The notes: generated by a model from the letters alone, not told the origin. Positions 30,888 through 40,754 are shown, counted from the stretch's first letter. The stretch: 64,000 nucleotides of DNA from Lepidostoma basale (GCA_022606425.2 JAHDVF020001334.1:124001-188000), one strand, 5' to 3'. Numbers and translations: made by a program.

Positions 30888-31830
30888 TTTATTTATTTAC
30901 TTAAACATGATACACAATTGAGACATTACAAACGATAAAACATTTAGGCGACTCATTTGGATACAAAACGGTATTACAAAGATAAAATAAAACAACATGA
31001 GACCAAAAAATCATACATATCAGAAGGAATCTAAATATGTCGACGTCAGTGAGGCAGTACTCTTTCCAGAATTTGCAATATTTTTTTATGAATACTGCCA
31101 CACTGACTCTGAAAATGTCCAAATCCGAGATGATTAGATTCAGCGTCCGAATTGCTCTTCCTACTGGCATCACCAAAGGCAAGTTGGTTCTGCGTGACGG
31201 AGTAAAGAACAATTGATGTCGGCATTGTCACAGGTAGTTATCAGGAACAAAAAAATCTATTTGCTCCAGAACATAGGGGTTCTCAATAGAACCCCGAATC
31301 AGTTTGAAAAAATGTGTTGACAGTAATCCGTCCCTCCTCAGTTCGAGGGAGTTATACCCCAGCATACCCAAGAGAAATGCCGTTGGATAGAGCCAAGGGT
31401 ATACCCCGTACTTTCTCATGTAGAGGACTCTCAAGAATTTCTTTTGAACCCTCTCCAACATGAGAGAATGCTGAGCCTCATGAGGACTCCATATCACAGC
31501 ACCTCCCTCGAGTCTGCTTCTGACTAAGGAGTTATACAGAGTTCTAAAGACCCGGGTATCTCTGAAAATCCTAACAGTTCGAAGAACAAAACCCAGCATC
31601 TTTAACGAAACGTCACATACCTCGATCTGAGCATGAAATGTCAATCGACTTTCATAAATTATCCCAAGATCTCTGACAGTAGATACACGTTTGAGGCTTT
31701 CATTACTCATGGTAATGGAAGTGGACCAGCGAACAAGAGGACGTGATAGGCTCAAGTTGAAATGGATGGGACTCATTGAAACGACTCTCAAAAGAGATCG
31801 GACCCTACCAGATGCCACCTAAGACAGCCA
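30888..31830 (-). mobile_element. Family B (Jockey-like) non-LTR retrotransposon, best copy
   Basis: The minus-strand ORF 31818-31228 (196 codons) includes SNESLKRVSTVRDLGIIYES, VSLKMLGFVLRTVRIFRD, LYNSLVRSRLEGGAVIWSPH, LERVQKKFLRVLYMRKYGVY and PWLYPTAFLLGMLGYNSLEL, i.e. the RT thumb and following region. After one frameshift 31212-30901 supplies RRTNLPLVMPVGRAIRTLN. The 3' tail is AAAT units at 30888-30899. The copy is 5'-truncated inside the RT domain. Confidence 0.85.
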
Positions 31831-32079
31831 GTTCTTGGGACGCCTTAGAAGAATACCCGACCCCAAGTAAATGGAACAAAAGTATGACGAAAAAAATCAA
31901 TACAGAAATCACCTGAATTTAGAAATCATGTGCATTTTTTAAGCAGTAAGATATAAATTAGGACTGATTCTGGGACACAGATAAATTTTGAATTAAACAA
32001 AACTACGTGTGTCTCAAATAGATTCGAATTAAGCAGGCTTAAAACTAAAGGTCATAGTTTGTTCAGACCGGATAAGAAA
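31831..32079. other. No gene seen
   Basis: Unassigned AT-rich sequence between family B and the next RTE-like scrap. Confidence 0.3.
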
Positions 32080-32252
32080 TACTGAAATACGTAGAAGGTC
32101 GGGAGTAACAGATGTTGTCGTAAGGGTGGTGAAGCTTAAATGGTCATTTGCGGGACATGTTACCAGATTGGTAGACGATAGATGGACCAGAAGGGTGGTA
32201 GAGTGGAGTGTTCCTTCTCTCTCTCCTTCGGGGAAATGGCGTAATGGTTAGT
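32080..32252 (+). mobile_element. RTE-like scrap joined to family A terminus
   Basis: RRSGVTDVVVRVVKLKWSFA, GHVTRLVDDRWTRRVVEW resembles the KWxWAGHVAR..D.RW...V.EW region of RTE-like elements. From about 32196 it becomes the A terminus (PSLSPSGKWRNG*LVN), with a short TTAG-type tail. The in-line junction without a gap may be a chimeric retrotransposition product or chance insertion. Confidence 0.6.
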
Positions 32253-32254
32253 TA

Positions 32255-32284
32255 ATTAGTAAAATAAATTCTAATATCATTGAT
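32255..32284 (+). mobile_element. SINE S2 3' end, left piece
   Basis: GTAAAATAAATTCTAATATC then ATTGATTT, the S2 tail region. It is interrupted by the composite at 32285-32821 and resumes at 32822. Confidence 0.65.
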
Positions 32285-32459
32285 TTAATATTATTTATTG
32301 TTTCAGCATTCACTTTGTGGTAGGACATGATTAAATTGTAAATAAAACACTTGTTTTTCACCACTTGAGGTCTTACGCATGCTTTATAGATTATCATCTT
32401 ACTCTTAATGGCATCACAATATAATATCACAATTTCTTTCTATTCACTGAGAGTGTTGC

Positions 32460-32495
32460 GACAGCCGTTTCGCCACCCGATGTTGGCATCATCAG
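32460..32495 (-). ncRNA. Hammerhead-like ribozyme motif (H1, intact core)
   Basis: The minus strand reads CTGATGA, extra T, stem II GCCA/TGGC (extended by C-G), GAAAC, stem III ACGGCTGT (palindromic with one G-U) and C at the cleavage position, then GCAACACTCTC. The matching right arm at 32523-32545 has lost stem II, GAAAC and stem III by a deletion. Confidence 0.6.
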
Positions 32496-32649
32496 GTGCT
32501 ACAATAAACTATAATAGTTTATGGTAATACCTGATGCCAAGACTCTCAGTGAATAAAAATAAATTGTGATATTATAACAGTGCATTAAATTTTAAAAGTA
32601 ATAATTAAATTGTAAATAAAACACTTGTTTTTCACCACTTGAGTATTAT

Positions 32650-32815
32650 ATTTTACACGACTAGTTTCAGAAGCTACAGATGCTTCCATCTATAGGTTTA
32701 AATATAAACTCTACTAAGTTTATATTTAAACCTGTAGATGGAAGCATCTGTAGCTTCCGAAACTAGTCGTGTAAAATATAAAACTCAAGTGGTGAAAAAC
32801 AAGTGTTTTATTTAC
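32650..32815. repeat. H5 palindromic repeat
   Basis: Left arm TATTATATTTTACACGACTA, GTTTCAGAAGCTACAGATGC, TTCCATCTATAGG; right arm is the inverse. Centre TTTAAATATAAACTCTAC / TAAGTTTATATTTAAACC. Confidence 0.85.
32732..32768 (+). ncRNA. Hammerhead-like ribozyme motif (H5, one core change)
   Basis: CTGTAGA (A6 replaced by T), extra T, six-pair stem II GGAAGC/GCTTCC, GAAAC, palindromic stem III ACTAGT, C at the cleavage position (32768). The inverse arm reads CTATAGA with TGAAAC, so the arms differ at only a few sites. Confidence 0.5.
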
Positions 32816-32821
32816 AATTTA

Positions 32822-32856
32822 ATCATTGATCTTTGATATTAGTCTTTGAAAAAAAA
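32822..32856 (+). mobile_element. SINE S2 3' end, right piece
   Basis: ATCATTGATCTTTGATATTA then GTCTTTGAAAAAAAAC, completing the S2 end after the insertion. Confidence 0.65.
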
Positions 32857-32869
32857 CTGTATGTATGTG

Positions 32870-33150
32870 TTAAACGCAAATATAAAAATGAATGGAGTGC
32901 GAATGAAAATGCGATGAACAAAATAATGAAAGGTTCATTATGTTAACGATGTGAACGGAACAATGATTAAAGGGCAACCAAGGAAAACCTGACACGATCC
33001 AATTAATCAAATATTAAATGACGGCCAAGTGAAGAGTCGGAGAAATCTATCTGCGTGTATGATGTATGAAAGTTGAGCAAGAGAAATATGTCAGGAAAGA
33101 ACAGTGTGGCCCTTAAATATTTTTGCCTTACTCTTCAAGATAAATAGTTA
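32870..33150 (+). mobile_element. Family A non-LTR retrotransposon fragment
   Basis: NGVRMKMR*TK-like decay of the SNENIRSECG segment, an internal deletion of the FGHME block, then RGQPRKT*HDPINQILNDGQ, RVYDV-like, and no tail. It is followed by another same-strand copy. Confidence 0.7.
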
Positions 33151-33159
33151 GTTTCAATC

Positions 33160-33978
33160 CTTGTGATTCACAAGTCCTGGTGAGTAGTATGTATGAGGTA
33201 TGCATGCGAAATGATCTGATGTTGAATGTTAATAAGTCCAAAGTAATGATTTTTGAAAAATAAGAAATCATGACAGTCTGCAACATTAGCGTGAATGGTG
33301 AAAATTTGTAGCAAGTAGATGAGTTCGTGTATTTGGGTAGTATGTTTACAAGAGATGGGCGAGTGGAGAGGGATATTGAAAAAAGGGTTGGGCCAGGCAA
33401 CAAAGTGAATGGTGCATTTAAAGTTGTCATCGCAAAAAAAACAATCCAAAAAAGCTAGAATGGCAGTGCACAAAGGTGTTCTTCTACCGACCCTTATGTA
33501 TCGAAGCGAAGCATGGAACTGGCAAAACAAGGATGAAAGTAGAATAAATGCAGTAGAAATGAGATCTCTTAGACGAATACGTGGATACTCTGTGTATGAA
33601 AGAGTGTCGAATGAAAATACAAGAAGTGAATGCGGTGCGAATGATGGTGTTATGAACAAAATAATGAAAGGATCATTAAGATGGTTTGGACATATGGAAA
33701 GCATGAATGAAGAAAGAATGGTAAAAAAGTATATGCTTATGATGTAAATGGAACCAGAAATAGAGGACGACCGAGAAAAACGTGGCACGATCAAATAAAT
33801 CAAATATTGAATATCGGCCATGTGAGGAGTCAGAGAAATCGACGCGCGTGCATGACACGATGTATGAATGTTGAGGAAGCGTGAGAAATATGTCAGGAAA
33901 GAAAAGTGTGGCAGGCCATTCTTTCTGCCTACCCCTTCGGCGAGAAGGCGTGATGGTTAGTTAGTTAGTTAATTAGTT
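33160..33978 (+). mobile_element. Family A non-LTR retrotransposon, longest copy
   Basis: It starts after the RT YxDD box (SMYEVCMRNDLMLNVNKSKV), then NISVNGENL, QVDEFVYLGSMFTRDGRVER, DIEKRVGPGNKVNGAFKVVI, KARMAVHKGVLLPTLMYRSE, RSLRRIRGYSVYERVSNENT, GSLRWFGHMESMNEERMVKK, NRGRPRKTWHDQINQ and RACMTRCMNVEEA, and ends with a TTAG tail at 33955-33975. The ORF 33409-33747 is intact. Frameshifts occur near 33265, 33310 and 33740. Confidence 0.88.
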
Positions 33979-33980
33979 AA

Positions 33981-34489
33981 TCCTCGTGATTGGTTTGTAG
34001 CAAAGGCTTTTTGTAGGTTCTTGAGATGCCACTTACACTATTTTAAATGTGGTGGTTTCCCATTGCTTTCCACTTTATTTATTACAACATTATACTGTGT
34101 ACACACGGTTCATATTACTAGATTAATTTTACCTTCAGAGAACAGGAAAGCGTTGCATAACTCTTTTTCAAATTGTTTACGTCACATTAGCAATTTTTTT
34201 ATTGTGAAGTAAAATAGTTACTTTTTAGACGGCTTAACATTTGAGTTTATTTCGAAACTTGAAAATAAAGGTCCGCCTATTTGGCTGTTTGCCTACGTAT
34301 AAACCCCCGAGGAATAATAAACGAGATACGAATAGGTGTAGCAACATTGTGGGCTTTGAAAATAATTGTGGTTTGGTTTATAATGAACAAAGCCCACCCT
34401 TCAAAGCTTTTAAAGTATACCATTTTACAATCGTAATACCTCATTCTAATTAATATAATATGGTTATTTCGGAACAAACAAACAAACAC
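33981..34489. other. No gene seen
   Basis: Bases 33995-34070 share an unclassified repeat with 25445-25520. The overlapping 70-codon ORFs at 34241-34489 on both strands have no motif. Confidence 0.3.
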
Positions 34490-34925
34490 ACCAATATGTC
34501 GATTCCCCGCAGGGGTAGGCAGAGAGAATGGACCCCCACACTACTCTATCCTGGCAAACCTCTCTAGGTTCCTCCACATTTATACGAGTCATACACGCTC
34601 TTCGATTCTTCCGACTTCTGACATGACCAACCATAAAAATTAGATTAATTTGGTCATGCCATACTTTCCTCGATCTGTCTCGACTTCGTAGCCCATTTAC
34701 ATCATTAACGTATACTTTCTTAACCATTTTTTCTCCATATGTCCGAACCAACCTAGAGATCCCTTTAAATCAAATCAAATCAAATCAGTTGATTAACTCA
34801 ATAGACATTACAAACAAGAAAATGTTTAAGGCATCTATTAAGTACAGGTGAAATATTATAAAAATACAACTTTCATAATTTAGTTCATAATACCTTCTTC
34901 CGCTCTACATTCCTTTCTTAAATGG
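34475..34925 (-). mobile_element. Family A copy split by a family B tail
   Basis: A C-terminus 34464-34751 (RSRDRSRKVWHDQINLIFMV, RACMTRINVEEPREVCQDRV, WGSILSAYPCGEST) with a GTTT-unit tail. At 34768-34869 lies a family B 3' end with an AAATC-unit tail (TTTAAATCAAATCAAATCAA). A resumes at 34870 (TTTCATAATTTAGTTCATAA, TACCTTCTTCCGCTCTACAT). Confidence 0.8.
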
Positions 34926-35039
34926 TTATTTCGGAATACATTAAAATGTTTATATTGAATAAATTTTTGTATATTTTTTTCTAATTCGTAATTAAAACAG
35001 TTTTTGCTTTCTTTTTAATAATGTAAGCACTTCCTCTTC

Positions 35040-35300
35040 TGCTTTATTTAGGACTGTGTCCTGTTATTTCTCTGAGCCTATTCCTGAAAGGTAGATGTCT
35101 AACTGTCTCACAATCTTTTGGTTGGTCTTCCTGGAGGTCGATTGTTACATCAATTCCCCCCTGTTATCACTCTTACGCAGCTTGGTGTTTCTGGATAAAA
35201 GCTTGTCCAGAAACATTAAGCTGCGTATTAATAACACCATCATCAAGCCAGTGGTGACATATGGTTCTGAGTCGTGGACAATGACTCTAAAAGAATAACA
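35040..35300. mobile_element. RTE-like non-LTR fragment with internal inversion
   Basis: Bases 35195-35300 plus strand: LDKSLSRNIKLRINNTIIKP, VVTYGSESWTMTLKE. Bases 35040-35180 minus strand: DVTIDLQEDQPKDCETVRHL, PFRNRLREITGHSPK, the later part of a related protein. Again an inverted junction (35185) typical of twin priming. Confidence 0.6.
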
Positions 35301-35336
35301 AAGAATCTATTTTTTCAAAGAAAATATTTTTTTTCA

Positions 35337-35397
35337 TAAGGATTTATTGTATCTCAATAGAGACGAAGATGTAAATTGTTTATCTGGGAACAGAAAC
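35337..35397 (+). repeat. F4 repeat, inner-arm scrap
   Basis: AAGGATTTATTGTATCTCAA, TAGAGACGAAGATGTAAATT, CTGGGAACAGAAAC. It matches the start of the F4 arm at 9760. Confidence 0.65.
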
Positions 35398-35399
35398 AT

Positions 35400-35655
35400 T
35401 CAAAATGGAAACATTCAAAATGTTGTATTTTTTTTCACACAAAATTTCACAATAAACAACACCAAATTGTGTTTTCTACACTGCTGTCATACAACAATAA
35501 TCAGAAGAAAATTAAAAATAATCCAGAAACGTTCTTGGACATCGCATCGTGTGCATTTCGAATTACGAGAATCGAATTATTCCCATCTTACTCTCTTGTG
35601 TTCAAAATATTCTCGTACTCTTCCTTGACCAAATCCGGGTTTTTGCTTAATTATA
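35400..35655 (+). repeat. Repeat R
   Basis: Landmarks TTTTTTTTCACACAAAATTT, GTCATACAACAATAATCAG, AATAATCCAGAAACGTTC, CATCGTGTGCATTTCGAATT, TATTCTCGTACTCTTCCTTG, GGGTTTTTGCTTAATTATAT. Close to the copy at 36700-36965. Confidence 0.75.
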
Positions 35656-35769
35656 TTATACAATGGTGTTCTTATACCGACCCTTATGTATAGAAGCGAA
35701 GTATGGAATTGGCAAAAGAAGGATGAAAGTAGAATAAATGCAGTAGAAATGAGATCTCTTGGTATTCTA

Positions 35770-36272
35770 GATGAGACCCTTCTTCTGTGACGATAATTTA
35801 AATCTTAAACTTCGACAAAGAATGATAAAAGCTTACATATGGTCAGCTCTATTATACGGAAGTGAAACATGGACTCTAAAAGTGAACGTAATGAATCGGT
35901 TAGAAGCATTCGAAATGTGGATACACAGAAGAATGCTTCGTATACCTTGGACCGAAAAGGTCAGTAACGTCGAAGTACTTAGGAGAGCCGGAGCCAAGAG
36001 AGAGCTGTTGTCGAATGTCAAAGTGAAAAAGGTCTCATATTTGGGTCACGTGCTGCGTGGAGAAAAGTACCGCCTCCTCCGACTTATATTGGAGGGCAAG
36101 ATAGAGGGAAGACGGGGAGTTGGCAGAAAACAGATGTCCTAGCTGCGCAACATTAGAGAGTGGACCGGAATGAGGACGGTGGATGACCTGTTTCGGGCAG
36201 CGCAGGACAGGGAGGTTTTCGCCGGAGTGATCGCCAACGTCGGGGGGACCTGACACGGCACAGGAAGAAGAA
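35770..36272 (+). mobile_element. Family E (RTE-like) non-LTR insertion, 9-bp duplication
   Basis: The ORF 35771-36142 has LRQRMIKAYIWSALLYGSET, WTLKVNVMNRLEAFEMWIHR, RMLRIPWTEKVSNVEVLRRA, VSYLGHVLRGEKYRLLRLIL and EGKIEGRRGVGRKQMS, then LRNIREWTGMRTVDDLFRAA after a stop. It ends GACACGGCACAGGAAGAAG. This is the LEAFEMWxxRRMLRIxWTxxVxNxEVL group. GGTATTCTA flanks it at 35761-35769 and 36273-36281. Confidence 0.88.
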
Positions 36273-36647
36273 GGTATTCTACGAATGTGTGGTATTCTGT
36301 GTATGACAGAGTGACGAATGAAAATATAAGAAGTGAATGCGTTGCGAATGATGTTATGAACAATATAATGAAAGGATCATTAAGATGGTTTGCACATATG
36401 GAAAGAATCAATGAAGAAAGAATGGTAAAAAAATTATATGTTAACGATGTAAATGTAACTAGAAATAGAGGAAGACCGAGGAAAACGTGGCACGATCAAA
36501 TAAATCAAATATTAAATGTCAGACACGTGAAGAGTCAGAGAAATCGACGCGCGTGCATGACGCGATATACTCGTATGCGAGGATGCGAGAGAAATACCTC
36601 GGAAAAGAAAAGTGTGGTAGTCCATTCTTTCAGAGTGACAGCGTGAT

Positions 36648-36685
36648 GGTTAGGTTAGGTTAGGTTAGGTTAGTTAGTTAGTTAG
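36648..36685 (+). repeat. TTAGG/TTAG tandem run
   Basis: GGTTAGGTTAGGTTAGGTTA then GTTAGTTAGTTAG. Four copies of the insect telomeric unit sit at the end of a family A copy whose relatives end only in TTAG units. Confidence 0.9.
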
Positions 36686-36699
36686 TAACAAGTTCTAAC

Positions 36700-36965
36700 T
36701 ATTAAGGAAAATATTTTTTTTCACACAAAATTTCGCAATATACAACACCAAATTGTTCTCTTTTTGTTTTCAACACAACTGTCATACAACAATAATGAGA
36801 CCATAATTAAAAATAATCCAGAAATGTTCTTGGGCATCGCATCGTGTGCATCTCGAATAACTTTAGGAGGGAATCGAATTATTCCTCTCTCGCTCTCTTG
36901 TATTCAAAATATTCTCGTTCTCTTCGTTGACCACATCCGGATGGTCGCTTAATTGTATTATGTTG
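36700..36965 (+). repeat. Repeat R
   Basis: TTTTTTTTCACACAAAATTT, TGTCATACAACAATAATGAG, AATAATCCAGAAATGTTC, GCATCGTGTGCATCTCGAAT, TATTCCTCTCTCG, CTCTTCGTTGACCACATCCG. Parallel to the copy at 35400. Confidence 0.75.
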
Positions 36966-37049
36966 AAAAATTTTCACAAAATATTTTTTTCTCTAGAAAA
37001 CCAATCATTTAGATTAGATAAACGAATCAATAAGTTATCGTGAACGTAC

Positions 37050-37388
37050 AACTGCATCATGGATAAAATTTAAAAAGGATCCCTGAGATGGTTTGGACAT
37101 ATGGAACGAATGGATGAGAGAAGAATGGTTAAAAAGTTGTACACAAGCAGCGTAAGTGGAAAAAGAAGCCGAGGACGACCGGGGAAAACATGATATGACC
37201 AAATTAATCAATTACTAAAAGGCGGCCACATTCGAAGTCGGAATAATCGACGTGCGTGCATGGTACGATGTATGAATATAGAGGAAGCCCGAGAGGTATG
37301 CCGGGACAGAGCATTTTGGTAATCCATCCTCTCTGCCTACCCCCGCGGGGAAATGGCGTGATGGTTGGTTAGTTAGTTAGTTAGTTAC
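37050..37388 (+). mobile_element. Family A non-LTR retrotransposon, 3' end
   Basis: DPxMVWTYGTNG-type frames give FGHMERMDERRMVKKLYTSS, GKRSRGRPGKT, LLKGGHIRSRNNRRACMVRC and MNIEEAREVCRDRAFW, ending GATGGTTGGTTAGTTAGTTA. This GGTTGG-then-TTAG ending is shared with the copy at 47035-47288. Confidence 0.85.
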
Positions 37389-38124
37389 AACTACATAAAA
37401 ATACTTTTATTTGAATTTCACATTATACCAATGTAGCTACGACGCAGTTTGAAATATGTGATCATCATTCTCAGTCCATCACTGAAAAAAATCTTGTTAG
37501 TGTCACATCAAAGTATCTACTCAAAATTTCATTCGCTCGAAGTTTCACGTTACAAAAATATTTGCCAATTTTAGGCAATTTTTCAAGAGCGGCGCAGAGT
37601 ACAGATAAGAGCATTGTTATTATCAGTAATATTTCAAGTATGACAAATTGTAAATTGCTAACAACAACAAAATACGACGAAGAATGCCACAAATTTATAG
37701 GGGTCGGCAAGTCTAAACACAAAAACAACTGCCGGAGCTTATCTTAACCCCTTACGACCCTTTGTGCTTTCGAGGGGTTGGAAAAAATAGCTCACAATTT
37801 ATCATTTTCACGAAGTCGATTTCTGAGCTTGCTTTTTTCAAACCGGGCTATTTTTGTGTATTCTTTTGATTACTGGATTTGAAAACTATTTAAGAATTAG
37901 TTAAGACACCATCTTTTTGTGTTTTTGAAATCTAAAGACCCCCCTTTAAACCTAGTTATTTAAGAATATAAACACATATTTCAGGGTTAAGCGAATATTT
38001 AAGAATCTTTCAGGGTTTTCGGGGTGAGAGCAATTAAGTAGCATATTTTTACTTAGCTCATATTGAATGTAGTCTTCCTTTCGAACTGAAATGACGAAAG
38101 AATAGACAAGCAAACAGTAAACAA

Positions 38125-38127
<3 letters not shown>
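37389..38127. other. No gene seen
   Basis: Both-strand ORFs at 37471-37747 carry no recognisable domain. Bases 37740-38000 have tracts such as CCTTACGACCCTTTGTGC and AAAGACCCCCCTTTAAACC. No support for a gene. Confidence 0.3.

Positions 38128-38184
<57 letters not shown>
38128..38184. repeat. TG microsatellite
   Basis: About 28 uninterrupted TG units, followed by a short impure extension (AATGTGTGTATGTGCG). Confidence 0.95.
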
Positions 38185-38188
<4 letters not shown>

Positions 38189-38369
38189 TGTGTATGTGCG
38201 TCGCGTTGGTTGTGTGTATATGATAGGTGCGTCGTTGACTTCGGTTGTGGAAATTATTCTGCAAATCTAATCATTAACGTAGCCAGGAGAAAAGGTGGAG
38301 GCTGTGTTGCGTTTAAATCCTGACTGAAGAAATTTTAAAGAATTCATCCAACCCGAATTAATAGAATTC

Positions 38370-38525
38370 GCAAAATGGCGGCGCTTATGAAATCCCCTCC
38401 GAACACCGCCCACATGGAAGACCGCCTAAGAGATGGAGGGACAGCTGGACCTCATCATCCGACGAGACATGATTTCTGTGTCACAGATCGTCAGTTCTAT
38501 TGAAAGAAGAAGAAGAAGAAGATCC
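38370..38525 (+). mobile_element. Family D-like (RTE) terminus with GAA tail
   Basis: One frame reads EHRPHGRPPKRWRDSWTSSS, the GRPPKRW.D.W motif of family D, ending AAAGAAGAAGAAGAAGAAG. Confidence 0.7.
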
Positions 38526-38839
38526 AACCCGTAGGGAGAACATGTGAAAAGAGACATTAATAATTGCGCGATCTACAAGTTATTCCCTATTGTTTCGACT
38601 GACCTTTTGATAACCCCCAATAACATATTAAAAAAAAATAATTGTACATTACAATAAATAGTTTGTCACACATCTAAATTTTTCTACAAAAGGTAGGGGA
38701 ATATAAACGAATAGGTATTTGGGCATATAAAGAGAACATTTTTAACATTTTTGGCGATAAAAAATCCTAACCCTAGTTATAATTCATATAAAAAATTGTG
38801 AAGGTTATCTACAGTTTTGTATCGCAATGAAAATGAATT

Positions 38840-39790
38840 TTTAAATTCTTCTTCTTTTTCTTCTTCTTATTCTCTTGCGTTACAACCCTCGGTGGGTCTA
38901 AGCCTCCTCCAAGAAATGTCTCCATCCTGTTTTTTTTTCATTTATTTATTTTAAATATATCTAAAGCATTACAGATTTTTTTTCCAATACACTAAAGATC
39001 AAGTTAGAAATACACAATAATAAGTAATACTTAATAAAATAATAAAAAGAGCGAGAAACATAAGATGCATGACAAATTAATAAAATAAATATACCATACA
39101 ATTATAATAAAGATAGTACTTCCCTCAGATGAGCCAAACTATCACAATATATGTCAAACTCCGAGGTGATACGATTAAGCAAAGATATTGCTCAACCTAC
39201 CGGCATATCCATTGGGAGATTGGTTCTGCATCGTGGGAGATAAAACAATCTATGGCCTCTTTATCAAGGACGAATAGATATACATCACTCAGGATTTCTG
39301 AGTTGTGCATACAACCGCCTATCAGTCGAAAGAAATGAACACCCAAGTGAATGTCTCGTCTCCTCTCGAGTGACTGGTAGCCTAGCATCCCTAGCAAGAA
39401 ATCAGTCGGAAAGAGCCACGGGTAATATCCATACTCCCTAAGATATAGGTATAGCAGACATTTTTTCTGCCCCCTCTCCACTATCAGGAAATATCGAACC
39501 TCATGCGGCGCCCAGATAATGGAACTAAATTCCAACCGACTTCTCACCAGAGAGTTATACAGCAGCTTCAGCACCTGAATATTACGAAAGATCTTGGCGT
39601 TTCTAATGATAAAACCAAGCATTTTGAGGGAGCTATTACATAGTGAAGTTATGTGAAGACTAAACTGTTCTGTCTCTGGCCACCACTTCCCAGTATTGCT
39701 GCTCCAGGACCCGACAGTCTGCCACGGCACCATCCAACCATCGCAGTCTCGGCCTGCCGACGGTTTTACTCCCTACTGGATTGACACAAC
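38840..39790 (-). mobile_element. Family K (RTE-like) copy split by family B
   Basis: The K 3' end is at 38840-38932 (AACCCTCGGTGGGTCTAAGC, GCCTCCTCCAAGAAATGTCT, with a GAA-type tail). K resumes at 39664-39790 on the minus strand as KPSAGRDCDGWMVPWQTVGS, matching 45160-45260. The gap is exactly filled by the family B copy. Confidence 0.8.
38935..39663 (-). mobile_element. Family B (Jockey-like) insertion in family K
   Basis: Minus-strand coding SLCNSSLKMLGFIIRNAKIF, LYNSLVRSRLEFSSIIWAPH, REYGYYPWLFPTDFLLGMLG and FFRLIGGCMHNSEILSD. AAAT-type tail at 38938-38952. Frame intact for more than 150 codons. Target duplication, if any, is short (TCCTGT against TTCTGT). Confidence 0.82.
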
Positions 39791-40329
39791 ACTTTTTGGG
39801 GACTTTCAAGGATAAATTTCTTCAAAAACAATAATGAAAATCATTGCTTATCCAACTCTTTGAATAAATTTATGGATCTTCTGTGAATTAGACGCCACAT
39901 TTACTAAATACGCTCGTTTGAACGCAAAGGAAAATTTACTATTTCCATTTTCAAATTAGTGAACAAATTATTACGAAAAGCTTGGGGACTCGTATAATGA
40001 TGGGAACAGCGTGAATAGATGACCAAGTCATAACAAATAGCGTGACTTATTTTTTAATTGAAAACAGCATGCTAGTTTTAAAAATAAAGCCCCTATAGGA
40101 CTGTCAAGGGATGTTTTGAGTAGGTACTTACTATAGGCAAACAAAAGTCTATCCAAAAATCCTAAAATGACAGTGCACAATGGAATTCTTTTATCGACCT
40201 TTTGAACTGGCAAAAGAAATATTAAAATATAAAAATTTCGTTGGAAATGCGATTTCTTAGATGAATATATAATTAATACATATCTGATCGAGAATGAAAA
40301 ATTCTTTAAAATATAAGCTTAGTTAGATT
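39791..40329. other. No gene seen; family A scrap
   Basis: Bases 40145-40270 contain decayed plus-strand family A words (AAAATGACAGTGCACAATGG, GAACTGGCAAAAGAA, GCGATTTCTTAGATGAATAT). Otherwise unassigned. Confidence 0.4.
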
Positions 40330-40545
40330 CCACTTGATTTTATGACTTCGACTGGTTTCGACAGCTCTTTGCCATCTTCTGATAAGTTAACATTATCAAG
40401 TGCCTTAGCAAGGCGAAACATGTCATTTCCATAATATGTACAAAACTTCTAGAAAACAGACGTTTTCATTCGTATTATATTTTTTATATGGAGTTTTACA
40501 TCATTGTTTAAGAAACAATAAATATAATATTTTCGTTATTTTTAA
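40330..40545. repeat. H10 left arm joined to H3 right arm
   Basis: Bases 40330-40400 are H10 (CACTTGATTTTATGACTTCG, ACTGGTTTCGACAGCTC). From about 40399 the sequence is the H3 right arm (GTGCCTTAGCAAGGCGAAAC, ATGTCATTTCC, AAACTTCTAGAAAACAGACG, GGAGTTTTACATCATTGTTT). The hybrid implies template switching or nested insertion. Confidence 0.7.
40350..40381 (-). ncRNA. Hammerhead-like ribozyme motif (H10, one core change)
   Basis: The minus strand reads CAGAAGA (U4 replaced by A), extra T, stem II GGCA/TGTC, GAAAC, stem III ACCAGT (one mismatch from ACCGGT), C. Confidence 0.45.
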
Positions 40546-40718
40546 TGGCTTTTTTAATATCTAAAATTAAAAGTTTACCTAATATTAGATTTCTATTAGA
40601 AACTTAATTTAAATAGTCCATTGTTTTGGCCGAAATATTTTGGCCTATGATACTTCAACATTATTATTGTTAAATTTTATGACACTGTTATAATATCACA
40701 ATTTATTTTTAATATCGC

Positions 40719-40754
40719 AACAGCTGTTTCGCCAACCGATATTGGCATCATCAG
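40719..40754 (-). ncRNA. Hammerhead-like ribozyme motif (H1, intact core)
   Basis: CTGATGA, extra T, stem II GCCAA/TTGGC, GAAAC, perfect 8-nt palindromic stem III ACAGCTGT, then T (an allowed H) at the cleavage position. One of the best preserved H1 copies. Confidence 0.6.

Larger units (their letters stand above)
32285..32821. repeat. H1/H5 ribozyme-repeat composite flanked by 9-bp duplication
   Basis: ATCATTGAT occurs at 32276-32284 and 32822-32830. Inside, an H5 terminal segment (ATTAAATTGTAAATAAAACA, CTTGTTTTTCACCACTTGA) occurs at 32331-32369 and again at about 32607-32643. Between these lie a family D scrap (GGTCTTACGCATGCTTTATA) and an H1 palindrome (32425-32582). The H5 palindrome occupies 32620-32820. 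So H1 is nested in H5. Confidence 0.7.
35658..36690 (+). mobile_element. Family A copy hosting a family E insertion; TTAGG-like tail
   Basis: Left part 35658-35769 (VFLYRPLCIEAKYGIGKRRM-type decay, EMRSL). Right part 36273-36690 (RVTNENIRSECVANDVMNNI, GSLRWFAHMERINEERMVKK, NRGRPRKTWHDQINQILNVR, RACMTRYTRMRG). The 3' tail is unusual: four GGTTA units followed by TTAG units (36648-36685). Confidence 0.85.

Noticed and set aside
36648..36685. An interstitial telomere marking a chromosome fusion
   Set aside because: Only four TTAGG units, directly attached to a retroelement whose relatives end in TTAG; slippage is the simpler explanation.
38058..38264. Thr-His repeat ORF
   Set aside because: Translation of the TG microsatellite.
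39197..39733. A single 178-codon gene
   Set aside because: Chimeric ORF: its N-terminus is family K and the rest family B, joined by insertion.
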